Positions 37,692 through 46,756 are shown, counted from the first letter of the stretch. The stretch: DNA of 64,000 nucleotides from Pseudalkalibacillus sp045920555 (GCF_045920555.1 NZ_CP174509.1:3844001-3908000); one strand, 5' to 3'. Notes: generated by a model from the sequence alone, not told the origin. Translations and numbers: made by a program.

Positions 37692-37722
37692 AAAGAAACC
37701 GACTTATCTGCCGATTTCTTTT
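37692..37722 (-). terminator. Hairpin with terminator character between the GH-A gene and the DUF624 gene
   Basis: AAGAAATCG and CGGTTTCTT pair on the minus strand around a 12-base loop, followed by TTTA. It could end transcription arriving from the large glycosidase gene, making the DUF624-AraC pair a separate unit. Confidence 0.4.
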
Positions 37723-37843
37723 ACCAGCCGCTAATATTATTTTTAAGCTATATACGCCAACTAACATATTGATGCTTGGTTGGTCACCTAAAAGATGAAC
37801 TTCACCTCGAAGGATTTATTTTTACACCATCTTTTTTGGCTCT

Positions 37844-37987
37844 TTAACCGTATCGCATCATTCTAAAAGCATCTGGGTCTAAGTTTAAAGAAAGCATTTC
37901 TAAGTCTTTGAGTTCGTACTTAGCGGAGTGGACTGGAGAACCGAGCAAGCCCTCAATTGACTCCACCTTCGAAATCCCCAGACGTTT
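37844..37987 (-). pseudogene. Unidentified coding-like remnant
   Basis: A 47-codon open stretch lacking a start codon, whose translation (including VESIEGLLGSPVHSAKYE and LDPDAFRMMRYG) looks like the C-terminal end of a real protein. I do not recognise the family. It lies in a 646-base gap (37631-38276) with no intact gene; the part from 37988 to 38276 shows nothing else. Confidence 0.3.
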
Positions 37988-38276
37988 TTAAGACTCCACT
38001 CACCAGCTCACGGAGCGGAAAAGGATCACTTCTTGTAGAACTCAACTAGCTGTATGTGTAAATCTTTTTTTTCGCCCATAGTGCAGGCTTATTTGCCATG
38101 TTTTTTTACAAACACCATGAATATAACTATGATTTTGTTATTTCGTCAGAATATTTAGCAAATTTATTGCAAAACGAATTTGACTACCCCTTTATTCCGG
38201 GATTCTATGATTTATTTTAGCATAGTTTTGGTTTTTTCTGCACTTTTTGTCTGATTATTATGACAAATAAATCTTC

Positions 38277-41200
38277 TCAGGATATAATTTCAACCTCATT
38301 AGGACGGTAAACAGATATAACATTCCCCTTTTTATCTGTGGCAAACATAACCGCTCTTTCAGCCTCAAGGAGAAATGAATAAGATCTATTTAATACAGGA
38401 TCCTTAATTTTAACAGATGTGTCTCCAGCAAACTCGGACACAAAAATAAATAAAGAGCCATTTTCAAAAGAGAGTTTTCTCCCGTAATTGCCTGGTATAT
38501 CACCTTTTTGCCAATCCAGCTGCTTATTGACTCCTGCTTTCTTTATTGCATATTCGTATAATGCTATTATCGACTCACTTCTTTCATTTAGTTCAATGGG
38601 CAATGAACACCAGATCATTTCACCTTTCCCATATGAAATTTCCTTTATTCCCATTGGATTTTGCTCAAATTGCAAAACCTCTTTCAGTGCTTCTGCAATT
38701 CGTTCTCCACCAAATGAAACTGGATAATGTTTTTCATTGATTTTAAGCATTTCCTCACGAAGGATATTTTTAATGCTAGTTGAACCAATGATATCGTTCA
38801 TTCGTCCTGTAGCGTGCCAATATTCATCTAAGTTTATAGGTCCTGTAAATAATAGTGTTATACCTTGTTCTTTTACAACTTCCAAAATGGTAGTCAGTGC
38901 ACTGCTGCTAAAATTGTGCGGACTTGGAATAACAACTAGTTTTGGCAGTTTGTTTTTTAATTCATCAAGATGATATTCACTTAATGCACGAAATGGCGTG
39001 TTCATCTCATATGCCAATGTTCTTGTAAGCTTCATTGTTGCATCCAAGGCTAGTCTGCGATTTGAGAAATCATTTGAATATGGGAAAACTACGGCTATTT
39101 CTTCTAGTTTCCGGCCTTTGAATAAATCACGTGTCTCTTTAATAAACGCACCAAAATCATAAGAAACATTTGTTTCTGGCTTTTCGGTACCGTCAGCACG
39201 AATTGCCCCGATATTTGATTCATTAATATTATCCATAAAGTAATTTGTATTCCATAGCCATTGCACAGCGCCAGCCCCACCGGTCGAAAAGGAATAAGCA
39301 TATTTTCTTTCAAGTATGTTGCGTAATTCTTCTTCACTTCTTTTCGCTTGATTATTTGGATTTTCTACGTACATAATTCCCGTTTCCTGGATCAGATTTG
39401 GCTTTGTAGGAGTTTTCGTGAAAATTCCATTCCAGACTAATTGATCCAGCAACCACCATGTGTGGTTCGTTGTATAATTAACCTCATCACAGTAAAATAA
39501 CGGCGATGGCCGCTGTGAGCCTAGTGCCTCATCCTGTCCAACCGTAACAGGTTGATCTGGTGCTAATCGCTTAATGGTTTCTGTAAGTTTTTTTGCCCAT
39601 TTGTTATGCATATCCATCGTATACAACGTATAATCTAACCATTTTAACCCCTTTTTTCCAAAGAGCATGTCTTTGATTCCGAAGTTGATCTCACTCGGTT
39701 CAGGTGGTTCAATCACATCAAAGGATGGTAATTCCTGTTCGGTCATGTTCCATTTTTCCTGAAGTTCACGAATGGTGGTATGACGCTCTTTAAGCCATTC
39801 TCTATATGCTCTACGATCATACTTATCATGAAGTGATCTGGGGCCTGAGAACGTACGACTTGGATCAAATATTGAAGGCTCATTGATTAGATCCCAATTT
39901 ATATTTGTTGTTTCTGTATGTCTTGAAACGATCGTCGTAATAAAACGTTTTTGCGCCTCAATACTTCGGGGATCAAGATATGGGTTTTCTCCTTCCCATG
40001 CTTCTGGTGTAAAGGAAAAGAAAGTAAATGTTACTTCAAGATCATGTTTTTTCGCGCACAAGATAAAAGCGTCGATGGAACGTAACACATTCTCATTAAC
40101 ATGACCTTCGACAAACATCATGTTACGCCAAGCTGTCCAAATTCCTGTGCGAATATAATTTATACCAGCACGCTTCATTTGTTCCATATCCCGATCCCAA
40201 ATATAAGGGTTGGGTAAGAAAAGAAAATAACGAGCAACATCCGACGTCATATACGTCATTCCCACAATTGGCATCGGGCGTCCATCCTTTTGGAAATAGT
40301 CCCGATCACATGTCAATTTATCCCCTATTGTTAAAAGCTTCTTATCCATTCCCCAGAAACCTTGGTGAAGTATTCGTTTTTCCCCGAAACTTGATATAGC
40401 AAGACAAGTAAGATCATATAATCCTGATTTAATATCGATTGGGATAATAAATGAAAGGGTATTAAATTGCTCCGAAGCTTCTATTGCATCTGTTTTAGAA
40501 AAGACTTCATTTTCATTTTTTGTAACAATAAATTTCAATGTCCATTCCGTAGTCTTGTTTTTAAACGACTGTAATTGATAGGTTACTTTTGGACGTTCTC
40601 CTTCATCGTAGGTAGCATAGTTTGTTTTCAGCCACATTTCGGTTACTCCATTTGTTACAAACAAAGCTAATTCCTGCATAGTCTTTGCGCCTTTTACTGT
40701 CCAAAATTGTTTATTCACCTTTTGATTAATAAAGAGCCATCGTCCTCCAGTGAATTCCCCTTTCGTATTTTCAATTAAGACACTAGGAGCGGCTACTTCA
40801 CGACCACCTTTCGAAACACCTTTAAGCAACGGATAAATATGTGCATCCATGGGACCCATTGAACCCATTTCGGCTTCAATTGTACTAGATTTCGTAACAT
40901 GTAGCACAAAGTTCCAAGTATCCGAAATTTGAAATAGGTCTTCTTTACCAGCGAACACAGGAATACCCTTATTATGCTGTAAAGAAGCGATCGGTTCGGA
41001 ATTAACATGCAAAGCCTCATGAATATTTAATTGTTGATGGTAAGCCGTTTGCGCACGTTCCCTTTCCCAATTTCCATTCGCCATATAGCATGGAACTCGA
41101 AATGGAATACCGCCAATATGTACGATTCCTTTACCACTTTTAAGGTGATCATATATTGCTTGCCAAGCCTTTTTTGGAAAATAAGGACCATGAAAATTTA

Positions 41201-41354
41201 TAAAACAGTCCACCTCATTATTTGATAAAATTTCTTTTAAAGAAATAGCATCTGCAATGATTATTTCATTGCTGAAGTTTTCAAAAAATGAACTGTCCGG
41301 TCTATGGCCATCTATTGGAAAATGAGAATCATAGAAAATGACGATGTTACTCAT
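38277..41354 (-). CDS. Large clan GH-A-like glycoside hydrolase (GH42-like architecture)
   Basis: A 1025-residue enzyme. The first ~230 residues form an unusual alpha/beta region (GKGIVHIGGIPFRVPC) and then a beta-rich segment. A TIM barrel follows (about 355-700) with the acid/base candidate Glu492 in INWDLINEPS and the nucleophile candidate Glu657 in NLIQETGIM, a spacing typical of clan GH-A retaining enzymes. Next come a GATase-like domain as in GH42 (about 730-930) and a C-terminal beta domain. No signal peptide is present. GGAGG nine bases before 41354 fixes the start. It could be a beta-galactosidase or beta-mannosidase; I cannot place it in a numbered family. It probably acts on the same glycans as the downstream operon. 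Confidence 0.75.
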   Translation of the reverse strand: MSNIVIFYDSHFPIDGHRPDSSFFENFSNEIIIADAISLKEILSNNEVDCFINFHGPYFPKKAWQAIYDHLKSGKGIVHIGGIPFRVPCYMANGNWERERAQTAYHQQLNIHEALHVNSEPIASLQHNKGIPVFAGKEDLFQISDTWNFVLHVTKSSTIEAEMGSMGPMDAHIYPLLKGVSKGGREVAAPSVLIENTKGEFTGGRWLFINQKVNKQFWTVKGAKTMQELALFVTNGVTEMWLKTNYATYDEGERPKVTYQLQSFKNKTTEWTLKFIVTKNENEVFSKTDAIEASEQFNTLSFIIPIDIKSGLYDLTCLAISSFGEKRILHQGFWGMDKKLLTIGDKLTCDRDYFQKDGRPMPIVGMTYMTSDVARYFLFLPNPYIWDRDMEQMKRAGINYIRTGIWTAWRNMMFVEGHVNENVLRSIDAFILCAKKHDLEVTFTFFSFTPEAWEGENPYLDPRSIEAQKRFITTIVSRHTETTNINWDLINEPSIFDPSRTFSGPRSLHDKYDRRAYREWLKERHTTIRELQEKWNMTEQELPSFDVIEPPEPSEINFGIKDMLFGKKGLKWLDYTLYTMDMHNKWAKKLTETIKRLAPDQPVTVGQDEALGSQRPSPLFYCDEVNYTTNHTWWLLDQLVWNGIFTKTPTKPNLIQETGIMYVENPNNQAKRSEEELRNILERKYAYSFSTGGAGAVQWLWNTNYFMDNINESNIGAIRADGTEKPETNVSYDFGAFIKETRDLFKGRKLEEIAVVFPYSNDFSNRRLALDATMKLTRTLAYEMNTPFRALSEYHLDELKNKLPKLVVIPSPHNFSSSALTTILEVVKEQGITLLFTGPINLDEYWHATGRMNDIIGSTSIKNILREEMLKINEKHYPVSFGGERIAEALKEVLQFEQNPMGIKEISYGKGEMIWCSLPIELNERSESIIALYEYAIKKAGVNKQLDWQKGDIPGNYGRKLSFENGSLFIFVSEFAGDTSVKIKDPVLNRSYSFLLEAERAVMFATDKKGNVISVYRPNEVEIIS

Positions 41355-41877
41355 GATTAATAACCTCCATTTTTTATTAAATTTCAATCATTTGTTTTTT
41401 GATAAAATTTGGTGGAAGACAAAAATAAAATTGACGATAAAAGAATATGGGTTACATAAAGTTGGACACTCTCCTTTTGGTTCAAGATTGTGTGTGGCAA
41501 CCACAATTTTCACCAATAAGGTAGAGATGTCCTTTTTTTATTTTCAGAATCCGACAAAGTTTCAAGGCAAATACTCAATTAGACAAAATTCTTCATGACA
41601 TGTTTTTTGCAAAGAATCAAGTTATCTTATAGTACTAACGCGACTCGTTTAAAACCATAAAATCTTTTTTACGTTAGAAGTTGAAATATAATTATAATTT
41701 TCTAATCACCTATTTTCCTTTAATTGGGAAGGAACTTTTCAAATTGTATCGAAACATTACATCAGCATAATAAGGATACACAACTATATAGATTGGTCTT
41801 AAGTTTTACTAAATAATTTGGGAGGATTTTCATACATGACACGTCGAATAGTTAATTACCTTTAATGCTAAATTTAG
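41355..41877. other. Gene-free stretch between glycan locus and hut locus
   Basis: A+T-rich DNA with no convincing gene. It should contain the promoter of the large glycosidase (minus) and possibly an original hutP promoter region (plus), but I see no strong -35/-10 pair. A plus-strand GGGAGG at about 41820 precedes an ATG at 41836 whose frame stops after nine codons. Confidence 0.35.
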
Positions 41878-42125
41878 ATGGACTCGGGAAATCATTGCTT
41901 GGAATTTGGCCATCAACACTACCTCCGTTAGGGGTGAGCTATTCCAAAACAACATATACTTTGGCAGCAGTTGACGAATAAAGCAAAAAGATTTTGTCGA
42001 AAATACCTTCCTCGAGGTAAAAAAATACGAAAACGGCGAAAATGATCATATTTTGTTTGAAGATGAAAGTATGATTCGCGATTATCAGCTGGTGAAGTAC
42101 ACAGTGGTTTCGGAATACCATTGCT
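41878..42125 (+). pseudogene. Degenerate IS630-family transposase
   Basis: Three overlapping frames read in order WTREIIAW-TTSVRG, then GVSYSKTTYTLAAVDE, then FVENTFLEVKK and ILFEDESMIRDYQ. This is the conserved linker and second-Asp/Glu region of IS630/Tc1-type transposases (DE[SA]MIRDYQ). At least two frameshifts and a stop separate the pieces. The N-terminal helix-turn-helix and C-terminus are lost. It lies about 100 bases upstream of hutP and may have displaced the original hut promoter. Confidence 0.65.
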
Positions 42126-42225
42126 TGGTATCACTTACCAGTTTGACACTTTCGAAAATTTGCACTAAAATTAAATCAGTGATTAGTCATTAGAAAAGAT
42201 AAATTCAAATAGTGAGTTGTAGATA

Positions 42226-42669
42226 ATGTCATTAAATAAGGAACATCGCATCGGGCGTCATGCTGCTTTATTAGTACTAGCTGACGACAAAAGTGAACAG
42301 CAAGAGGTAACGAATAAATTCAATTGGAAAAGTTGCTATGGCAAAGTCGGTTCAATGGAATCACAAAAGGTAGTTGCAGCAATTGAAACGGCTGCAAAAC
42401 AGCAAGGAATCATCAAAAATGATGTTTACCGGGAAACCCATTCTTTATATCACGCCATTATGGAAGCGCTTCAAGGCATCACCCGCGGTCAGATGCAATT
42501 AGGTTCGATCATGCGTACCGTCGGTTTACGTTTTGCCGTTGTACGCGGCAATCCATATACGGATGACAAAGAGGGCGAGTGGTTGGCCGTTGCGATTTAC
42601 GGGACGATCGGAGCACCGGTCAAAGGATTGGAACACGAAACGTTAGGTCTTGGCATCAATCATATTTAA
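42226..42669 (+). CDS. hutP: Hut operon antiterminator HutP
   Basis: A 147-residue HutP, almost the same length as the Bacillus protein. It is an RNA-binding hexamer that, with histidine and a divalent metal, opens a terminator before hutH. Recognisable segments are HRIGRHAALLVL near the start, HAIMEALQGITRGQMQLGSIMRTVGLRFAVVRG in the middle (its subsegments carry the histidine and metal ligands) and the C-terminal GLEHETLGLGINHI. The ribosome site is weak. Its RNA target is visible directly downstream. Confidence 0.96.
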   Translation: MSLNKEHRIGRHAALLVLADDKSEQQEVTNKFNWKSCYGKVGSMESQKVVAAIETAAKQQGIIKNDVYRETHSLYHAIMEALQGITRGQMQLGSIMRTVGLRFAVVRGNPYTDDKEGEWLAVAIYGTIGAPVKGLEHETLGLGINHI

Positions 42670-42670
42670 A

Positions 42671-42766
42671 TAGCTTACTAGTTTTTAGCCCAGAGTATTT
42701 AGTCAATAGGGGGCTGTACTGAAGAATTTACGTGATTTCTTCAGTATGGTCCCCTATTTTCTTTTT
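42671..42766 (+). promoter_or_regulatory. HutP-binding RNA and histidine-responsive terminator
   Basis: Five TAG triplets (42671, 42678, 42685, 42700 and 42707) and one AG lie in the 40 bases after hutP, matching the spaced NAG triplets bound by HutP. They run into a long hairpin: AATAGGGG (42705-42712) pairs with CCCCTATT (42751-42758), and TACTGAAGAA (42717-42726) pairs with TTCTTCAGTA (42737-42746), then TTTCTTTTT. HutP binding would disrupt this terminator and allow hutH transcription. Confidence 0.85.
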
Positions 42767-42805
42767 GCTTTATCAAATTAAAGTACAAAGGAAGAAGGTG
42801 GCGTC

Positions 42806-44320
42806 ATGGTCGTTTTAACAGGCCAATCATTAAAGTTGGAAGAGATGAAGAACGTTCTTTATGATTTTGAAAAAGTAAGCGCTTCTGAGGAAAGCTGGAA
42901 ACGTGTTGAAGCAAGCCGTGAAGCGGTTGAACAAATCGTCAAAGAAAACCGGGTCGTTTATGGAATCACGACCGGGTTCGGAAAATTCAGTGATGTGCTG
43001 ATCAACCCTGATGACGTTAGTGCATTGCAATGGAATTTGATTCAGTCACATGCATGCGGGGTTGGCGAGCCGTTTCCAGAACTTGTTTCAAGAGCAATGT
43101 TAGTGCTAAGGGCAAATGCATTATTGAAGGGTTTTTCAGGAGTAAGGAAAGTTGTGATCGAGCGGCTGCTTCAGTTTGTCAATGCAAGGATTCACCCTGT
43201 CGTTCCACAGCAAGGCTCTCTCGGAGCAAGTGGTGATTTAGCCCCATTATCGCATCTTGTTCTCCCGCTGCTTGGCGAAGGTGAGGTCTTTTATAAAGGG
43301 GAATGTATGAATGCGCTAGAAGCGATGACGAAAGAGGGTATATTCCCGATTTCGTTGACTGCTAAAGAAGGGCTTGCATTGATCAATGGAACGCAAGCGA
43401 TGACGGCAATGGGGGTTTTGACCTATTTGGAGGCTGAGAAGCTAGCTTATCAGTCGGAAGCGATTTCATCGATAACGATCGAGGGACTGAAAGGAATCAT
43501 CGATGCTTTTGATGAGGAAGTTCATATTGTACGTGGTTATCCTGAACAGATCGAAGTCGCCCAACGAATGCGGCGATTTTTGAAAGACAGCAAACTGACG
43601 ACAAAACAAGGTGAAATCCGTGTGCAAGATGCCTATTCACTTCGTTGTATTCCCCAGGTTCACGGTGCAACGTGGCAGACGCTGAACTACGTAAAAGAAA
43701 AGCTTGAGATCGAAATGAATGCTGCAACCGATAATCCACTGATTTTTGACGGAGGGAAAAAAGTGATCTCTGGCGGGAACTTCCATGGGCAGCCGATTGC
43801 ACTTGCAATGGATTTTCTCGGTATTGCAATCGCGGAATTGGCGAACATTTCCGAGCGTCGGATCGAACGGCTTGTGAACCCGCAGCTGAATGACTTGCCT
43901 GCTTTCTTAAGCGCCGATCCGGGACTTCAATCCGGAGCGATGATCATGCAATACTGTGCAGCTTCACTTGTATCAGAAAATAAAACGCTCGCCCATCCAG
44001 CAAGCGTCGATTCAATCCCGTCTTCAGCAAACCAGGAAGACCATGTCAGTATGGGAACAATCGGTTCACGGCATGCCTATCAAATTGTCTCCAACACAAG
44101 ACGGGTACTTGCGATTGAATCGATTTGCGCGATGCAGGCAGTTGAGATCAGAGGGACAGATAAGATGTCACCTGCGACAAAAAACATACTGGACAAAGGA
44201 CGAAAGAGAATTCCATTCATTGAGAAAGACCGAGTATTCTCAAAAGATATTATGGAAGCCGAGAATTGGCTGAAGTATGGATTTTCCATCGAAGAGATGA
44301 AAACACCTGCCACTTTTTAA
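42806..44320 (+). CDS. hutH: Histidine ammonia-lyase
   Basis: A 504-residue HutH. It deaminates histidine to urocanate. The MIO prosthetic group forms from Ala141-Ser142-Gly143 in GSLGASGDLAPLSH; the catalytic Tyr is in VYGITTGFG (about residue 53), and the ISGGNFHGQP and NQEDHVSMG motifs are present. GAAGGTGG precedes the ATG. It is controlled by the HutP terminator upstream and followed 149 bases later by a transporter gene. Confidence 0.98.
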   Translation: MVVLTGQSLKLEEMKNVLYDFEKVSASEESWKRVEASREAVEQIVKENRVVYGITTGFGKFSDVLINPDDVSALQWNLIQSHACGVGEPFPELVSRAMLVLRANALLKGFSGVRKVVIERLLQFVNARIHPVVPQQGSLGASGDLAPLSHLVLPLLGEGEVFYKGECMNALEAMTKEGIFPISLTAKEGLALINGTQAMTAMGVLTYLEAEKLAYQSEAISSITIEGLKGIIDAFDEEVHIVRGYPEQIEVAQRMRRFLKDSKLTTKQGEIRVQDAYSLRCIPQVHGATWQTLNYVKEKLEIEMNAATDNPLIFDGGKKVISGGNFHGQPIALAMDFLGIAIAELANISERRIERLVNPQLNDLPAFLSADPGLQSGAMIMQYCAASLVSENKTLAHPASVDSIPSSANQEDHVSMGTIGSRHAYQIVSNTRRVLAIESICAMQAVEIRGTDKMSPATKNILDKGRKRIPFIEKDRVFSKDIMEAENWLKYGFSIEEMKTPATF

Positions 44321-44356
44321 TCACAGTTGAAAAGACTTGTAAGTAAATATTTAATT

Positions 44357-44409
44357 ATGGGAACAGCAAATTTGAGGTTTTAATCGATCCCCTCTGGTAC
44401 TGTTCCCAT
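44357..44409 (+). terminator. Inverted repeat between hutH and the transporter gene
   Basis: A perfect 10-base stem, ATGGGAACAG (44357-44366) and CTGTTCCCAT (44400-44409), with an extra internal GAGG/CCTC pairing in the loop. No U-tract follows, so it may be an mRNA-processing or stability element rather than a full terminator. Confidence 0.45.
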
Positions 44410-44469
44410 TGCATCTAAAATTTACTGAAAGTTTCATATTTTCAAATTAAAGGTAGAAAGGAAGATCTT

Positions 44470-45780
44470 ATGTTCAATGCAGTAGTAGTATCAGTTATCG
44501 TCCTAGCAGTATTGAGCCTTTTAAGGGTCAATGTCATTCTAGCAATTTTACTTGCAGCAGGTGTTGCAGGGTTGATGGAGGGCATCTCACTAACCGAAAC
44601 GACGAATATGCTCATTTCCGGGATGGGTGGACAAACAAATACGGCGCTAAGTTATATCCTGCTTGGTATATTCGCTGTCATGATTGGTTACTCAGGCATT
44701 ACAGGATTTCTTGTAAAAAGACTCGTGAAGGTTTTAAAAGGAAAACGATCAATCATGTTATTGACGATTGCGGGTGTTGCTTGTTTATCGCAAAACGCCG
44801 TTCCTATCCATATTGCGTTCATTCCGATCCTGATTCCACCTTTACTTAATTTGTTCGATAAAATGAAGGTAGACCGGAGAGGCGTCGCTACAGCACTTAC
44901 GTTTGGATTAAAAGCACCTTATATCATGATTCCGGCAGGGTTCGGGTTGATATTCCACGGAATCATCGCTGATGAAATGAAAGCGAACGGAATGGAAATC
45001 ACTCTTTCTTCCATCCCATATGCAATGTTACTGCCAGGGCTTGGAATGATTGTCGGGTTGTTATTTGCCATTTTCATTTCTTATCGTAAAGATCGGAACC
45101 TATCCGATCTTGATCAGGATGCCGGTCATGAGGTAGCAGCATCAGAAGAGGTCGAATTGTCTTTCACAAAGCGCCACCTGTTCACGATCATTGCGATCAT
45201 AGGGGCACTTATCGTACAACTTACCACTGGTACTCTTGTTTTGGGAGCGCTTACAGGAGTCATTCTCATGTTCTTGTTCACGATCGTGCCGTTTAAACAA
45301 GGAGAAAAGGTTGTTCATGATGGAATTACAATGATGGGTATGATTGCATTCGTCATGTTGATCGCTTCCGGTTATGCAACGATTTTGAAAGAAACTGGCG
45401 CCGTTGAAAGTCTCGTACAATCAGCAACGGGGATCTTAAGTGATAGTAAGCCGGTCATTGCAGTCGTATTGCTTCTAGTCGGTCTTCTGATCACAATGGG
45501 GATCGGCTCCTCATTCGGTACGATTCCGATTCTTGCAGCATTGTTCGTTCCACTCTGTGCAGCAGCCGGTTTTTCCCCATTAGCGACAGCTTCATTGATC
45601 GGCACAGCTGGAGCACTTGGGGATGCAGGCTCACCGGCATCAGACAGTACACTTGGCCCGACATCAGGGTTGAATGCTGATGGAAAGCACCATCATATTT
45701 GGGACACATGTGTACCGACGTTTTTGCATTATAATATCCCTCTTATTGTCTTCGGCGTCATTGCAGCCCTTGTTTTGTAA
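44470..45780 (+). CDS. YuiF-like Na+/H+ antiporter-family transporter
   Basis: A 436-residue integral membrane protein with 11-12 hydrophobic segments and the twin-repeat look of the ion transporter/NhaC-like superfamily (SQNAVPIHIAFIPILIPP in the first half; GDAGSPASDSTLGPTSGLNADGKHHH in the second). It resembles Bacillus YuiF, a putative amino-acid transporter. Its place after hutP-hutH suggests histidine or urocanate uptake, replacing the HutM permease of B. subtilis. GGAAGA precedes the ATG. Confidence 0.85.
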   Translation: MFNAVVVSVIVLAVLSLLRVNVILAILLAAGVAGLMEGISLTETTNMLISGMGGQTNTALSYILLGIFAVMIGYSGITGFLVKRLVKVLKGKRSIMLLTIAGVACLSQNAVPIHIAFIPILIPPLLNLFDKMKVDRRGVATALTFGLKAPYIMIPAGFGLIFHGIIADEMKANGMEITLSSIPYAMLLPGLGMIVGLLFAIFISYRKDRNLSDLDQDAGHEVAASEEVELSFTKRHLFTIIAIIGALIVQLTTGTLVLGALTGVILMFLFTIVPFKQGEKVVHDGITMMGMIAFVMLIASGYATILKETGAVESLVQSATGILSDSKPVIAVVLLLVGLLITMGIGSSFGTIPILAALFVPLCAAAGFSPLATASLIGTAGALGDAGSPASDSTLGPTSGLNADGKHHHIWDTCVPTFLHYNIPLIVFGVIAALVL

Positions 45781-45887
45781 TTAAAAACACACTGAAGCGC
45801 GGCTTCCTGTATAAGGGAGCCATTCTATTCCTATTAAACTATTTTCCTAATGTGTTTATAAAATTAAAAGAAAAGGATTGATAATAC

Positions 45888-46433
45888 GTGTCAAGATCTG
45901 TTAAATTATACCAACTAAGCCGAAAGGTCCACAAATGGACCGGTTTAATTTTATCTGTCGTTTTTATGTTCATGGCTGTGACGGGCCTCTTACTTGTTTA
46001 TATGATTCCACTCGGATTGGCCGATGAGTTGAGGATGGGAAAGGAGGCGAGTCCAAGTGAATCGATATCCATGGAAAAAGTGGTATCCATTGCGACTTCT
46101 CAAGATCTACCTGGTGCAACATCGGTAGAAGATATCTTTAGAATTGAATTAAGGCCGAGCGCGAATGTTTACCAAGTTCGCTTTAACAACAGTCAAGATG
46201 TTCAAATCGATGCAAGTACAGGGGAAGTTCTATCTACAGATCCAGATTACTCAACCTATCTTATTACTTTACATGATGGATCCTTTCTTGGAAATTGGTA
46301 TCGATACAGTGTGTTGACAATGGCAGGTTTATCCTTAATCCTCCTATCATTCTCAGGATACTATATGTTTGGATTTTCCCTTTATAAGCGACTAATGGCA
46401 AGAAAAAAGACAAAAGGGAATTTGCAAATTTAA
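45888..46433 (+). CDS. PepSY-associated membrane protein, short form
   Basis: A 181-residue protein. The N-terminal KVHKWTGLILSVVFMFMAVTGLLL (its membrane helix at about 17-38) is the PepSY-TM signature; a soluble PepSY-like segment follows (about 65-115, YQVRFNNSQDVQIDASTGEVLS), then a C-terminal helix (about 140-165). Such proteins are tied to heme or iron reduction, or to protease inhibition; the role here is unknown. GTG start with AAAGGA ten bases upstream. A longer PepSY gene follows on the same strand. Confidence 0.8.
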   Translation: MSRSVKLYQLSRKVHKWTGLILSVVFMFMAVTGLLLVYMIPLGLADELRMGKEASPSESISMEKVVSIATSQDLPGATSVEDIFRIELRPSANVYQVRFNNSQDVQIDASTGEVLSTDPDYSTYLITLHDGSFLGNWYRYSVLTMAGLSLILLSFSGYYMFGFSLYKRLMARKKTKGNLQI

Positions 46434-46539
46434 GAAGATAAATCTGCAACATTTAGTACCAATTATCCCGTTCAAATCAATGTGATTTTATTCGCATATA
46501 TGATATCGAATAAAACTTGAATTCCTTGAGAGTTATTTT

Positions 46540-46710
46540 TCACAGGTAGCGGACTACGATTGGTGATGGACTAGGCATTGTGTTTACTTGACTTTCACCT
46601 AAATCCACAACATATTGATTTACTGGTATTTCTAAGTAAAAAGCCAAGATTGCAACTAATGCAATTACAGAGATGATAGTCTTGAAGAATGACTTCTTCA
46701 GAATAGACAT
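46540..46710 (-). CDS. Possible small membrane protein, YlbL-like N-terminus
   Basis: A 56-residue minus-strand frame: a basic start (MSILKKSFFK), a hydrophobic helix (IISVIALVAILAF) and a tail YLEIPVNQYVVDLGESQV. This resembles the signal-anchor and the first beta strand of YlbL/SepM-type PDZ proteases, in which an LP-x-YYV-x-PG segment follows the helix. The PDZ and protease domains are missing. GGTGG directly precedes the ATG, so the ribosome site is poor. It may be a truncated gene or a real small protein divergent from the PepSY gene. Confidence 0.4.
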   Translation of the reverse strand: MSILKKSFFKTIISVIALVAILAFYLEIPVNQYVVDLGESQVNTMPSPSPIVVRYL

Positions 46711-46756
46711 CCACCGAAAATTTTTAATATTTCCACAAAAAAGGATGTGGAAAATA

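Noticed and set aside
41338..41598. 86-codon plus-strand frame at the GH-A gene start
   Set aside because: Overlaps the start of the glycosidase, lacks a ribosome site and shows no protein-like pattern.
41740..41775. CcpA cre-like site upstream of hutP (TGTATCGAAACA)
   Set aside because: Too short and off-consensus for a cre box, and separated from hutP by the IS630 remnant.
43497..43829. 110-codon minus-strand frame inside hutH
   Set aside because: Antisense shadow of a well-conserved gene, no ribosome site, composition follows hutH codon bias.
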